Part shown: one piece after another, positions 23,350 to 34,527 of the stretch
How positions within the stretch are numbered: position 1 is the stretch's first letter
How the letters are laid out: every line of letters starts with the position of its first letter
NCBI GenBank assembly: GCA_030544215.1
Contig: JARZZO010000002.1
Span: forward strand, 58,968,650 to 59,032,649
Length of the DNA: 64,000 nt
Direction of reading: 5' to 3'
DNA from: Zantedeschia hybrid cultivar
Lineage: Eukaryota; Streptophyta; Magnoliopsida; Alismatales; Araceae
Position numbers and translations under genes: made by a program
Notes under the pieces: model-generated
What the model was told of the DNA's origin: nothing
Database searches by the model: none
What the model saw: only the letters and a program-made list of their open reading frames with translations

Positions 23350-24531
23350 CTACACCAGAACCAGAACCAAGTTGCCCCTATTCTGACAAATAGCCGGTCT
23401 GAGGCTAACCGAGGGCAACAGTGGAAGATAGAGGACTCTTCCTCTATTTATTCAACGGGTCACACTTCGAGTACTGCAGAACAACCACCACGCCGCACCA
23501 TCCATATACCTAGACCACAGTCCATTACCATCACCCCTATATCAACACCCGCATATCACTCACCCGCAACCACTAACCCATTACCACCGCCCACTTTCCT
23601 CAAACCCATTACTCCCCACGCCACTACGCCTCCATTAAACAACCCCCCACAGGCCAATTGCGCACCCCTCATGCCATCCAGACCACTACTCCGCGTACCA
23701 TTCCCTACATCACCCATTACCACTACCACTTACCCAGATACTATACAGCCATCTAAACCTCTACTCCGCATGCCATTGCCCACACCATCCGCACCAGCCA
23801 ACTACCCTTCCACCATCCAACTATCTAGGCCTCTCATCCGTATCATGCCACCACCAACTAACCCCACGCCATTACCCGTATACCAACAACACTCTACACC
23901 ATCTGCGCCATCCATTAACCCTGCGGTAGTCAAGTTATCACCCGGCCCTTCCACGATTGAAGAACATGCACTCCGGAGTGGGAGGATCTTCAACAAGGTC
24001 TTTCCTCAATCGACAGTCAGAGATGGCCCATCACAGCCGTCGGAGGAAGCACACAATGATGAGAGTGCACCAAGCACTCAATATGATCTGTTGAAACATC
24101 ATGACCGAACACCGGCACGAATCTCCATGCTTGAAATGATAAAAAGATCGAAGACTCATCAAGAAGCTCTGATGGAATATCTACAAAAGGTAATGGTCAA
24201 CGAAGACGTGCCGGTAGAGAAGATCGCCGCGTTACTAGTTCCTCAGGGGAATCAGCCCTCTATTTCATTTCATGCCTCGGAACTAGCACCACGAGCAGCC
24301 AGAAGCATGGCTCTAAGCATTACGGTTAATATCTGCAAGAAGGCCGTAGATGCATGTCTGGTTGACACGGGGGCTTCAATTAATGTCCTGCCTCCGAAGA
24401 CCCTGGAATTGTGCGGTGTACCCAAGGAAAAATGGTTGCCTAACCCTATCTCCGTTACAGCATATGATAATTTCACCCGTTCCCCTCTGGGAATAGTCTA
24501 TTTGAAAGTGGAGCTAGGCCCTGTAATAAAG
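23350..24531 (+). CDS. Gypsy-type gag-protease polyprotein fragment
   Basis: One open frame without stops runs from 23350 to the LTR insertion at 24532 (about 394 codons; the first internal Met is at 23671). The first half is a proline/threonine-rich linker. The second has a lysine-rich helical stretch, then a retropepsin-like domain: KAVDACLVDTGASINVLPP with the catalytic DTGA triad at about 24361-24375, followed by the typical LGIVYLKVELG strand. This is the junction of gag and protease in plant Gypsy polyproteins. Its 5' end abuts LTR fragment C. Its 3' end is cut by the Athila-like LTR, after which six codons read into the LTR before a stop. Reverse transcriptase and integrase are not in the window. 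The absence of internal stops suggests a fairly recent insertion. Confidence 0.8.
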
Positions 24532-26279
24532 TGTTAAATTGATCATTTAAAAGCAATCATATGCATCATACTCACGTTTTTATCTGTAAAATAGCATGAA
24601 ATGATAAATAATTGCGTACCAAGTCCAACAGTACCAATTTCGTCAAATTCTGACTTAAAAACATCGTCATTTCATGTGATTAATGGAGTATAGCGCATTT
24701 GCGATTTTTCGACAAAACTGAGACGAAATAAATAAATATAATGATTTTTTTTATGATAATATGCTAATTTATATTTATTCTATGTGAACAAGACATGCCG
24801 ATGACGCAGTGCAGTTGGTGGAGTTTCTGGAAATTTGGGGGAGGTCTAGTGTTCGAATTTCAATAAATTCGACTTCATTTTGTCCAAAAGATTAAAGCAG
24901 GGGTAAAAACGTCATTTGATGCCCTAGTGTTGCCCTAATTCCATGGCCAAGAAGAATTCAAGAAGGGCCAACCGCCTTCCTAAAGCCCACTTTCTTTCTT
25001 TTTAAAAAACCTGCCTTCCGTTCTCTTTAAAAGAGCCCTCACGTATCCGAAACCCACCTATTATTCTTTCTCTCCAGTTTCTCAGCCAGCGTATTCCTTC
25101 TTCCTCTCGGTTTCCCTTCCTGCAGCCACACTATTCCTTCTTCCTCCTCCTTTTCCAACCTCTCCCGCAGCCTCTCTTTCTCTCCCGTATCCCTGCTCTC
25201 TCCCGGCAGACTCCCTCTCTCTCTTCTCTCCTTCTCTCCCTGCACGCCTCTCTCTCTCCCGGTCTCTCTTTCTCTCTCTCTGTTTCCCGCAATCTCCCTC
25301 TCTCTGCACCTTTCCCTCCGTCTCTCCCTTCCTCTCCTTCTCTCCCTGCCATCTCTTTCTCTCCCCCACTCCCTCTCTCGGTTTCTCTCTGGTTCCCACA
25401 CGCCTCCACCGACCAAGCACGTCCGGTGAAGCCTGCCTCCACCACGCGCTGCACCTCCACGTCTCAGCTGCTGCCCCAACGCACCCAGCCATGCATGCTT
25501 GAAGCCCCACGTGTTGCACCTCCACCAAGCCAGCAGCTGCACCTCCACCAACCAGCAGCTCCACGCGCCTTCTCTCCAGCTCTTGCAAGCGCCCCAGCCA
25601 GCGAGCACCAGCAGCTCCACGCGCCTTCTCTCCAGCTCCTGCAAGCGCCCCAGCCAGCGAGCACCAGCACTCCACCAGCGCACCAAGCTAGCAGCTGCTC
25701 GCGTTGCCCAACGCCCATGGGCTTGAAGCCGGCTTCCACGCGCCGCCCCAGCGCATGCATGCATGCCGCCACGCACCCGCACGAAGCCAACAACAGCCCC
25801 AAGCACACCTGCGCTTGTTTCCTTCCTACTTCCACCGCACTGCTGCAACTTGTTTTCTTAATATCATCTTTTACTTTGTTTTGACTTATTTTAATTTAGT
25901 TAAGTTAAGTTGTTATTGTTTATTATTTCTTGTTGCATAAAATTTGATTAATTCAATATAGAAGTTATAGTATTTTTGCAATCTTTTGTTAATCTCTCTC
26001 TCTTCTCAATTTTGAATGTGGTTGTATTTGTGCTTTTAAAAATTAGATTAGTTAAATTTGTAACTTTAGTTTAATATAATTAGGTAGTTAATTAATCAAT
26101 TCAAATTCTCAACTTTTTAGATAATTAAAATCCAAAGTTTTCAAAGTTAAAAATTTAACTCCCTGTGGATCAACTCGGACTCACCATTATTAATTTTCAA
26201 AATCTAATTTAAATGAGCCGAATAAATTTAGATCGAACGTTCTTATGAGTGCTTAACGACACACAATTTGGAACGATCA
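24532..26279 (+). mobile_element. 5' LTR of an Athila-like Gypsy element
   Basis: The LTR begins TGTTAAATTGATCA directly after the protease frame and ends ..AACGATCA, six bases before the primer site, giving 1748 bp with TG...CA ends. A TTTAAAAGAGCC box (about 25025) is followed by a CT-rich block (25080-25410) and a run of short repeats rich in AGCAGCTCCACG and CCAGCCAGCGAGCACCAGCA (25440-25700). Long frames across this block come from its skewed composition and are not genes. The base run TAAAG before the LTR would be the 5-bp target copy, but no 3' LTR is in the window to confirm it. Confidence 0.85.
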
Positions 26280-26284
26280 ATTTT

Positions 26285-26302
26285 TGGCGCCGTTGCCGGG
26301 GA
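26285..26302 (+). other. Primer binding site (Asp tRNA type)
   Basis: TGGCGCCGTTGCCGGGGA, complementary to the 3' end of plant tRNA-Asp, five bases after the LTR. This PBS is characteristic of Athila/Tat Gypsy elements. Confidence 0.9.
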
Positions 26303-27322
26303 TTTAGATTTTTAACTTTGATTATCTTGGATTTAGTGTAATTATTCTTTAGCTAACCTTCTTTTTCTTATTTTTGCAGGAATATTGAAAAAAAAAAAAA
26401 AAGGAAAGTGAAATCATGGTAAGTGTGTTCCAACTTTTTATGTTTCAATTTCCTTACTTTAGTTAGTTTCAATTTTTGTAGTTTCTAGTTTAGATAGGTT
26501 TCCATTAACTAAAAGAAGAAACAAAAGAAAAACATCTAAATTCAAAAATCTTCATTTCCAGATTAGAAACCTTCCATGTTAGGCATTCATCATTCTAGGA
26601 AAGCACGAGCTAGTTTTCTTGCACAGTTATTTCCATAAATTGTTGAAGATTGCGGGGGAAAGGTACGTGTTTCAATTTTAGCAAGTCATTCATGATTGCA
26701 TCAACACACCCTGCATTGATTTGTTTATTGCCTTGTATTGCATTCAAAAAGACTTTAAGGGCAACAACTTTAACCACATAAGATAGGGATTTGATCATCC
26801 TTCCTTAACCCACAAATCACCTTCCTTGCATTAGCATTTCCTAATCCAATTAAAAGCAAGTCGAAAGAGAATCTATGGTTTACACCGTGAGTGGTTTAAA
26901 TTTCAGGTTGCCTCCACTTTTGGCAACGGTGTCTAGGCTAGAGGTTAAAAAGGCAAACGCCTAAGCGGGAAAGTGGTTCTCTAATTATGTCCCTACGAAA
27001 GTAGGGGGAGCCTCCCACTACCCCACCTCTTACCTGGCCGTTGATTGATTGTGGTTGTGACTTGAGGTGGACTCCATTCACCTTGTAAGAAAATTCACAT
27101 AGAGAGTCTAGGTGAACATTAGATCCTTAGGATAATTTGTTTGTCAAAATTGTTTGCTTTTATAAAAATAAAAAAAAAAGAAATAGAAAACAAAACTCAA
27201 ATCCATCCTCTCTCTATCAGTCCTAGTGTATGCAAGGTAGGAGATCTCAAAACCCTAACCTTCTAGGACCATTTGCTGAAATAGAGATAATTCTACATCA
27301 AAGAAATCCACCACAAGATCAA
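26303..27322 (+). mobile_element. Athila-like element: untranslated leader
   Basis: About 1 kb between PBS and gag, with many stops. It includes an A-rich run (26388-26403) and the TTTCAGGTTGCC..TTTTGGCAACGGTG stretch. No ORF is assigned, and the length is normal for this lineage. Confidence 0.6.
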
Positions 27323-28620
27323 ATGGCTGATAATTAGGACCCACCAAAGTAAATGAAGGACTATTTCATTCCAAATCGATATCAACCTTCATCATGTATT
27401 CATCTTCCTCAGAATCCAGCCAATCAATATGAAATTAAATCTAGCACCATTCAGATGCTCCCATCCTTTTATGGGAATACTAATGAAAATCCCTATAAAC
27501 ATTTGGATGAATTTCTAGAAATCTGTTCCACGGTGAAGATCCAGAATTTCACCGATGATGGCCTTAAGTTGACCTTATTTCCCTTTTCATTAAAGGATAA
27601 GACTAAATATTGGTTGGGGACTATAGGAAGGCCCATTAGGACATGGGAAGAAATGCAGAAAGAATTTCTCAAGAAGTTCTATCCCATAGGATGGACCAAC
27701 ACCATGAGAAGGGTCATCACGAGTTTTACCCAAACTCCCGGAGAATTGATTCATGAATCTTGACAAAGACTGAAAGAATTGCTTAGGAAATGCCCTCATC
27801 ATGATGGCTTTCAAAATGGCAAATTGTCCAAGCATTCTATGAAGGATTGTCTGAATAGTTCAGACAGATGGTGGATGCCTTATGTGGAGGGGCATTTATG
27901 ATGAAAATGAAGATGAGGCCTATGATCTCTTTGAAATGTTAAGTGAAAATTCCATCAATCATGCCTCATTATCATCTTATGAGAGGTCTATTGGGCCATC
28001 TAAACGGACTGGAATGTACGAACTTAAGGCCCGTGGAGAGCCCGAATCCAGAATGGACATAAATCTGATTAATCAGAAATTGGATAAGGTAGACATATTG
28101 GCCTAGAAACTATGCCAACTCTTGGCCTTAAACAAGCAAGAGCCTTCTTACCCAACACAATCTAGTCCATATGAAGGCCCATCTTCTGCCAATCATGACA
28201 TTTGTGCCTTATGCGCAAGTCCAACCCATCAAGTGAATGAATGCCCAAATGCGGCCCAACTTCCACGATTTATTCAAGAACAAGTTCAGGCTGCCCAGGG
28301 ATTCTCCAGGCCCAATAATGATCCATTCTCAAATACTTACAATCCTGGCTGGAGAAACCACCCTAATTTTTCTTGGAAGAATCAACAGGCCCCATTAGCA
28401 ATGTCCAACCCTCCTATGCATCAAGCCCAAAAGCCACAGAATTCATTTCAGCATCCATCTAATTTCTATGGAAATGTTCAGGCTAGGAGATCTCAGGCCC
28501 AATTCTCTCAACCGGCCCCTTATCAATCATTCCAATAAGGTCAACCGGCCCAATACCACTCATTCCAATCTGGAAAACCAACCCAATACCATCCTCCACC
28601 CACTTTGCTTATGGTAGAGA
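27323..28620 (+). pseudogene. Athila-like gag pseudogene, truncated
   Basis: Starts at ATGGCTGATAAT (27323), with TAG and TAA inside the first eleven codons. It then reads DYFIPNRYQPSSCIHLP, KHLDEFLEICSTVKIQNF, LFPFSLKDKTKYWLG, TWEEMQKEFLKKFYPIG and GELIHES, the conserved core of the plant retrotransposon gag domain. A stop (27761-27763) and a frameshift near 27840 lead into EDEAYDLFEMLSENS. The C-terminal part has one CX2CX4HX4C knuckle (CALCASPTHQVNEC, about 28202-28243) and a glutamine/asparagine/proline-rich tail to about 28540. Similarity ends near 28620; no protease or pol follows. The element is therefore a 5' half (LTR, PBS, gag) with its remainder deleted. Confidence 0.85.
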
Positions 28621-29114
28621 TGTTTATCCTCACCTTAATGCCTTTATGTTAGGATAAGGATTGTCTCCCATAAGAAAATATTTTGCTGGCTTTCCTTTCC
28701 CCAGTTTTTAGTTACAGATTTTAGGAGAGGACTTTGTGAAGTGCCTTTGATGTGATCTTCTGAACTTCATTCTTCCACTTTTTAGTGTTTGGGTAATGAT
28801 GAAAATCCATGCTTATACCCGATGTGCTAATACATAAAAAATGTCTCTTTGTTTTGTCAGGTTATGTCTCCTTGAATTAAGAAAGTGCATTGAGTATTCA
28901 AAGATCATATTATATATTGGTTTGGAGAATTTGCCCTAGGTTTAATCATTCATAGGCTGCTGAAATTTGATGGGATATGTCCTGGTGATGACCATTTACT
29001 AATCAATAGATCATCTGTAAAGTAAAGTCAACTAATTTGAGACTTTGATTTACACATGCCACTCCATTGAGTGGTACTTGTCACATGATAAGCAGTGATA
29101 AGGTTTTCTGGGCC
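28621..29114. other. No recognised gene
   Basis: AT-rich unique-looking sequence with stops in all frames. Polypyrimidine/AG and GT dinucleotides resemble intron sequence, but no exon can be supported. Confidence 0.4.
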
Positions 29115-29123
29115 GGTGGAACC

Positions 29124-29317
29124 AAGGATGGCAATCACTGATACCCATACCGATATGTATCGGTATTGATATCGGTACTGGCCAATTAAAAATGTATAAC
29201 GATATATTTTATTATTTCTTTAGAACTACAAAGACCAGTAACCCCCCCCCCTCTGTATCAGTACAGGACCAGGTCGATGCCGATACGTATCGGTATCGGC
29301 TGATACTGCGAGCCATG
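29124..29317. mobile_element. Mutator-type MITE with 9-bp target duplication
   Basis: A 194-bp foldback element flanked by identical GGTGGAACC copies at 29115-29123 and 29318-29326. The inverted ends share ATGGC..CACTGATACC against ATGGCTCGCAGTATCAGCC and a CCGATACGTATCGG palindromic core (CCGATATGTATCGG at the left end). The 9-bp duplication points to the Mutator superfamily. It contains a C10 tract near 29241. Confidence 0.8.
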
Positions 29318-29326
29318 GGTGGAACC

Positions 29327-30000
29327 GGATAGGAAGCAATTCTTATTGGTCTAGTTTTGAGAGTTTTGGGACCAGTTCACGATCAAAGGGGAAAAAAAGA
29401 AAAACAATAAAATAACATAGTGGAACCAGTCAGAAACTGGGAAGATCTGGCTGATTTCTTATACAGCCAGTGGCTTCAATCCCAGTTTTGTATGCGTGAC
29501 AGAGGGAGGTGCGTTATTAAATCTGATGCCATTGGCCCAGGCAAAAGGTCAAATGGTGGGAAAAGAAAGGGAGGTACGAGATGAAAGGAGGTTTGTCTTT
29601 GCTGCGAGCAGATATTGCAGCAACTGCTGTTGGAAATTGCACCTCCACTCAAAGGTAGGAGGCGAAGTGGCAGATGCCCCAGATGACTAATCTTATTTTT
29701 TCTCCCTTTTGGGTCCGTTACCATTTCATTTCTATTTGTACTCCTTTTCCCCATATTTTTTCTCCTTTTTTTTTTTCCTTTCCAGGATACAGGTCTGTAA
29801 CGTAGTCTAGAACCTGCTGTACTTACGTAGAACCCGCCATGGATGAAACTGCAACTGAGATTGGAATGGATCAAGCTTACCCATTTCTGTTTTTTAGACT
29901 TTTGTCTTTATACCGGCAATGGCCAATGAGTTGATCATGAATTGTGGCTAAGTTATAGAACATAGTAGGTCCTGCAAGACTTCAGTTTATAGGCTTCCAA
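29327..30000. other. No recognised gene
   Basis: Frames near 29476-29874 (minus) and 29496-29690 (plus) show no family motif. The repeated GGAACCAG/CCAGTG words around 29420-29480 suggest old repeat DNA. Confidence 0.35.
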
Positions 30001-30535
30001 CATGCGACAGGCTTGGCAATTACCTGCAACAGCTGAATACCTTGTGCTGTCTCCGTGGAGTGGAAGAAGAGAAGCCTGCTCACATTTTTATTTCTTGCTT
30101 GTTCGTAGTGGATGTTTGGACGCGGATACATGATCAAGTCAAGGTTCCTCCCGGACAGTGGGAATTAGTCCATGAGCTATCTAAGCAGTGGAAGAGGGGC
30201 TGGCATTGGTAGCTGATCTTGCATCCTACCATTTGGTCCCTTTGGAATGAATGCAACAACATAATCTTTAGGAGGGAGGCTTCTTCCCCACATAGGGTAT
30301 TTTCTTTAGTTTGTGAAAGGGTGAAAAAGTGGGCTCGGGTGTCATGCAATATCCACTTTTGTACGTCATCCCTCTTTTGTCTACCTGGGGTGGAATGATA
30401 GACTCCCGCACATTCTTGGTGTTTGGTATATGGGGGTGCTTTGGCTAGGAGACCTTTGTCTTGGTCTCCTTTCTTTTGTATCAGTTACCTTTTCTTTTCA
30501 TAATACAAGTGGTACCATCTACATTCAAAAAATAA
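30000..30535 (+). pseudogene. L1-type LINE 3' end
   Basis: Plus-strand frame: CLRGVEEEKPAHIFISC (zf-RVT zinc-ribbon end), VWTRIHDQV, ELSKQWKRGW, stop, then ILHPTIWSLWNECNNIIFRR and VKKWARVSC, the standard tail of plant L1 ORF2. A T-rich 3' untranslated region ends in CATAATACAAGTGGTACC followed by an A-rich tract at about 30528. One in-frame stop (after the HW of GWHW) and loss of all upstream domains make it a dead 5'-truncated copy. Confidence 0.8.
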
Positions 30536-30539
30536 AAAT

Positions 30540-31780
30540 AAAAAAAATCAACACTGTTAATGTTCTTCACTATTAATAAACCATTTATGAATTCAGAATC
30601 CTATACATCGGATGCCTATATTCATGGCAGAATCCTACACGTGAAGCCTATATTCATAGCTTGTAGCTCAGTGAACTATGCTCATGAGCATGCGTATGTA
30701 TTGAAACGTCATTCTTCAGTAAGAAGTGCTTAATTGTATAATCATAGGTCAGTACCTAGCATCAATGCTGAATTTTTATGTAGTGAGGTAGCCTCGACGA
30801 TAAAGCAATTCTTTGACAAATCTATTGCAGCCACAATTTTGTCACTAGCTGAACCTAAATAAGCAGAATGGACCAATGAAGGATGTGGACATTTGACTAT
30901 AACATCTGGGATTGGGAACATGATTTACAATAACAAGTACAAACAGATGGTATGGTTTCTAGGTAATAGTTATGGTAGCATTTATATAATCAAGTTATGG
31001 TATTAGTTTCTCATGATCAATAATGTTTGTCATGATGTCATCCTAATATAAACACTAAACTGGCATTACTTCGGCATACTTTTGTTTACCATGGAACATT
31101 AGCGCAATGTCTTGCATAAATAACGTCTATTGACTCACATAGGGACAGCCAAATTTGACTGGTGATGACGCATGAGAGTTCAAACCCAGGCATATGTGCG
31201 GCTCTGCTTGGCTTTGCTGAGGTTACTGCCTTTGAGGTAGCTGCCTCTTAAAACTGGGAAAGAAGAAGTTTCTGCTGCTGAACTGGCGAATCCTACCATT
31301 GCATGTGTATATACAGTACAGTGTTATATTGAGAGTCTGAATTGGGCTAATTTGCACCTTGTACAGTTGCCTTCTCACCATATTCAAGGTACCAAATCTT
31401 TAATCTTGACTGTATCAGAATAGGCATTCCTCTTGCATGGGCAATAACTGATAACTTAGAATATAATGTTTTGCCATTTTGCCTAACCATTCCTAGGTTA
31501 ATGAATGCAGCAACCTAGGACATGATCAGTGGAGTCTAAAAATGGGAATTTTCATTCAGAATCAATTTTTCATTCCTGGGCCTATCCAATATTTTTTTCC
31601 TCAATGAACAAAGTCTATCCTTTTCTATATAACCAATCCATTAGGAATAAAGGGATTGATAGAGGAGAGGGAATTGTGGAAAGGGGAAACACCCTCACTG
31701 CCTGGGACATTGATGCCTTGGCCGTGTAAGGTCGAAACATTGAGGTTATAACAACTCGTATAACCACCAACAGGTAGAAC
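30540..31780. other. No recognised gene
   Basis: AT-rich, no supported frame. A few short internal duplications occur ('CCTATATTCATGGCAGAATCC', 'CCTATATTCATAGC' around 30610-30660). Confidence 0.4.
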
Positions 31781-31789
31781 ATATGAAGT

Positions 31790-32165
31790 GTAATTCTAGT
31801 AATATGCAGGCAGACCAAGAGGATTTGGTGGTGAAGTACATTCTAGTTATTCCTAAAGGTAGTAGCTTTGGATATTTATGTTCTATCATTCAAGATAATG
31901 GAGAGATCCAAAAGAATGGTATACATAGGGTTAAAGGCTGGCTAGTTGAAGTGAAGAAGTGTATACGGAGTCATATATGATCAATAGCTCCCTGTGAAGC
32001 TCAGAGGGTAGTCTTATAGAACTAATGTGAGGCGTGGCATGTTGTATGGGACTGAGTATTGGGCTGTGTGGACAGAACAGGTACAAAAAATGTGTGTAGC
32101 AAAGATGAGGATATTGAGATGGATGTGCAGAAAGATTAGAAAGGATAAGATTTGAAATGAACATA
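31790..32165 (+). pseudogene. RTE-type LINE reverse transcriptase C-terminal fragment
   Basis: Plus-strand reading gives SSFGYLCSIIQDNGEIQKNG, then RVKGW (the FRYLGS.IQ.NGEI...R..AGW motif of RTE-clade reverse transcriptases). After a frameshift it reads NVRRGMLYGTEYWAVWTEQ, VQKMCVAKMRILRWMC and RKDKI, matching the conserved 'LYG.E.W......M.RWMCG..R.D.I' end of these proteins. At least two frame changes and several stops are present. This is a different LINE clade from the L1-type pieces elsewhere in the window. Confidence 0.8.
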
Positions 32166-32209
32166 TACACAGAGACTAAGGTGCATCTCCCATTGACAGT
32201 AAAATTAGG

Positions 32210-32740
32210 GTGAGCTGCAGGGCCTCACATCCTTAGAGCAGCTTTATCATAAGTCAAGGCAGCTTGTTCCGCGGTGCTGAAAGTTCCAAGCCAAATGCAA
32301 GCTTCTCGCCTCGATGAGTCCCTTACCTCTGCAGCAAACTTGCCCCAGGGCCGCTTCCGACTCCCTTAGAATGCCTGGTGGTGGTGGTGTCTGCTTGTTG
32401 TGTAGTTGCTCTCGATGATGAACACTGGTTGCCTTTGGAATTGAGATCAGAGAAAGCCTCACTGCAGTTTGGGAGTCCAATGCCATCTAGCAGCTCTTCC
32501 CAGCTTTCTGCTTCGGTAGATCCGTCTTCCTAGACTGGGAAGCCTCTGTAGGATTCATTGCCTATCATCTTTTCGTCCAAGAGGGCACAGGTCTTCTGAC
32601 GTCTGAGAAGGTGAGATTGTGCGGTCGTCGTGGCTTCCATCGTTGTTGGATCTGTCTGGGGCCTCGCCTGCCATGAAGTTAGCCCAAACATTTTCCAACA
32701 GCATGTATGTTCCCTCCTGTTTCTCTCGTTGGTTAGCCAT
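32210..32740 (-). pseudogene. AP2/ERF transcription factor pseudogene
   Basis: The minus strand contains most of an AP2 DNA-binding domain in one frame at about 32240-32375: RKRPWGKFAAEVRDSSRRE, ACIWLGTFSTAEQAALTYD, KAALRM. WGKFAAE, WLGTF and the A.AYD/KAA helix are diagnostic. A TAA replaces the codon before GSRKRPW, where the family has YRGV, and a TGA follows KAALRM where MRGP is usual. Upstream a likely N-terminus MANQREKQEGTYMLLENVW starts at 32740, followed in shifted frames by a short ILQRLPSLGR segment and AESWEELLDGIGLPN, which resemble the acidic N-terminal region of some ERFs. ERFs bind GCC-box promoters in the nucleus; this copy has stops and at least two frameshifts and is not functional. 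Subgroup not determined. Confidence 0.8.
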
Positions 32741-33169
32741 GGTGGAATCTTGGTGGTACTCATTACATCCTTTTTGATGGCATAGAAGGGGAGAAGATAG
32801 TATAGTGCCCTTTGGGTAAAGCTATTTAGAGCTGCCAGCCTTTCAACAGCACAAAGGTTCTGATACATCCAATGAATTGAAGGTTTTTGAAGGAACACAA
32901 CCCCGAAGTAGTGCAGCTTCACACGCCTACTCCATTGAAGGTACAAGAATTCAAACTCTCTATTGATAAGAATAAAAAATACAAGTGGTTTCTAGGTTCT
33001 TGGGGTTGACTTGCGTGGTTGCTCATTCCCGTAATCACTGGCCAAGCTTCTACTTTCAAAGATTTGAAGGCATGATTCTAGGAAGAGTGCGTATATTGTG
33101 TCTAACCCTGAACTTGGTGCATGTTTCCCAACTCAAGTGGTAATCTCCTCCTGTAGCTGGAATTAACGG
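32741..33169. other. Possible upstream region of the ERF pseudogene
   Basis: A minus-strand frame (32530-32946) extends upstream of the ERF start without a recognised domain. No TATA box is evident. Otherwise nothing is seen. Confidence 0.3.
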
Positions 33170-33177
33170 CTTGTAGC

Positions 33178-34527
33178 TAGGGGTGTAAAACGGTCAGATG
33201 TGGGTTGGATCCGACCAGGATCCGGATAAGACCTGGATTCATATTGTTAAAAGTAAATCCGAATATGCATGCCCATTTATGAAATATGGATGTCCATATT
33301 TGGATCCAACTGAAATTGTGTAGATCCATATTTGGATCTCCCAAAGCTTAGCAACACGATGCTTGCTGCTCTAGGACCCCACTGCCCTCTTGCTCCTCAT
33401 CGGGCCTGCTTCTTCACCTCTTCACCATCGCACTGTCGCCATGAAGAGAGGGCCCTTGGGGTGGAGGAGGAGGTTGCGGTGGTGGAGGAGTGGAAGGATA
33501 AGGATGCGGCAGCGGCGGGGAGCAAGGATGCCGTGGCGATGGAGCTTCCAAAGGGGGGGGGGGAGCGGAAGGGCGAGGGGGAGATCAGTCATGGTTGAGG
33601 TGGGGGCGGTGTCGATCTCGGGGAGCAGTCGCGCCACAGTGTGACCCCACAACATACTTGCACTGAGATCTGTATCTCCTTCGACGTGCCCCAGGAATGC
33701 GCCCCCTGCAACTTCTTGGTCTTCGGCCTCAACTGCGACTCCCAAATGTGGTCTACCTTCAACGCCTGCAGCACCAGCTTATTCTTGGAGGAGAACCGCA
33801 AGTGGGTGCAGACAGTTCTTAAAGATGATGCCGCTCGCGTCCTCCACGCCTACATCGTCTGCTACACCACCTAACTCCAGAAGGCCGACAAACTCCTCTG
33901 CACCTACCGCTCTGATCCGGCCTGTCTCCTGCGGAGGGCCCCTTCCTCGAGGGCAACCTCAGATGCCACCCCACGCTGGCTAATCTGCTGGCAAAGGTGT
34001 ACGAGCGGGAGTGAGATCTGATCAAGGTGGACGTGCCTAGGGGGGTGCTTCAATGAGGTGCCCAGCCGCATGGCGCCATCTATTTAGGCGCGGTCATGGT
34101 GTGCCGTCGCAGGTGTGTCGGCGACACCCGCATCTTCCTCCACGACGTCAACTGGCGAGTGGAGAAGGTCTTCGTTGAGGAGTTCCTCTACAGGAAGTAT
34201 CGGGTGGGAGGCACTGGCCCCCTCTTGCACTTCTAGAGCCCTAGTGGGGACTTGATCGGAGGAGGACAATGTCGCCTAGATGATGAAGTTGTCGCGGGAG
34301 GGGGAGATGTGGGTGAGGAGGGGCTTGAGGCAGGCCGAGGAGGGATCAGAGAGGGAGACATCCATTTCGGCTGGATGCACAGAGGTCCGACGGAGGTCCG
34401 CCCTCAAAAAATGGGTCACAAGGGCATTTATTTCCTTCACATCCAGATATGCGAGAGCCTCCGCATCTGAAAAAGTGGGATATGGATGGACCGAATTCGG
34501 GTATGCCCGATCCCTTTTGCAACCCTA
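33178..34527 (+). mobile_element. Pack-hAT-type TIR element carrying a gene fragment
   Basis: The 1350-bp element is flanked by perfect 8-bp direct repeats CTTGTAGC at 33170-33177 and 34528-34535. Its termini are inverted: TAGGGGTGTAAAACGG at the left and, as complement of the right end, TAGGGTTGCAAAAGGG. Subterminal regions repeat GGATCC/GGATAT..CCATATTTGGATC words (33220-33345) that pair loosely with ATATGGATGGACCGAATTCGGG near the right end. TAGGG-type TIRs with an 8-bp duplication are the hallmark of hAT elements. The interior is GC-rich, unlike its surroundings, and holds the DUF579 fragment plus other GC-rich pieces (33330-33600; 34240-34420) that may come from other genes. No transposase is present. 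Confidence 0.85.
33644..34236 (+). pseudogene. Captured DUF579 gene fragment (glucuronoxylan 4-O-methyltransferase / IRX15-like)
   Basis: The frame from about 33644 reads TPQHTCTEICISFDVPQECA, then PCNFLVFGLNCDSQMW, LFLEENRKWVQTVLKD and HAYIVCYTT-stop. This matches the core of DUF579 proteins (EI..SFDVL....PCNFLVFGLGHDS.MW...N.G...FLEE...W...VLK). After the stop, LQKADKLLCTYRSDP continues in the same frame. A later frame at about 34096-34236 gives GDTRIFLHDVNWRVEKVF and EEFLYRKYRVGGTG, ending LLHF-stop, the conserved C-terminus. The middle (LP.EVYE.EWDLI..DAP.G) is recognisable only as fragments near 33990-34075 in shifted frames. DUF579 proteins work in the Golgi in xylan synthesis and methylation. 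The copy has stops and frameshifts and loses the GLGH histidine (reads NC). It is carried inside the hAT-type element. Confidence 0.85.

Noticed and set aside
25039..25884. Long overlapping frames on both strands (up to 269 codons)
   Set aside because: They lie in the CT-rich, repeat-rich part of an LTR. Length follows from skewed composition and short repeats (arginine/glutamate-rich on one strand, serine/proline-rich on the other), with no domain.
33332..33644. Independent gene in the left GC-rich part of the Pack-hAT element
   Set aside because: Frames on both strands are Arg/Gly/Ala-rich and unlike any family I recognise. It may be captured leader or exon DNA, but a gene call is not supported.
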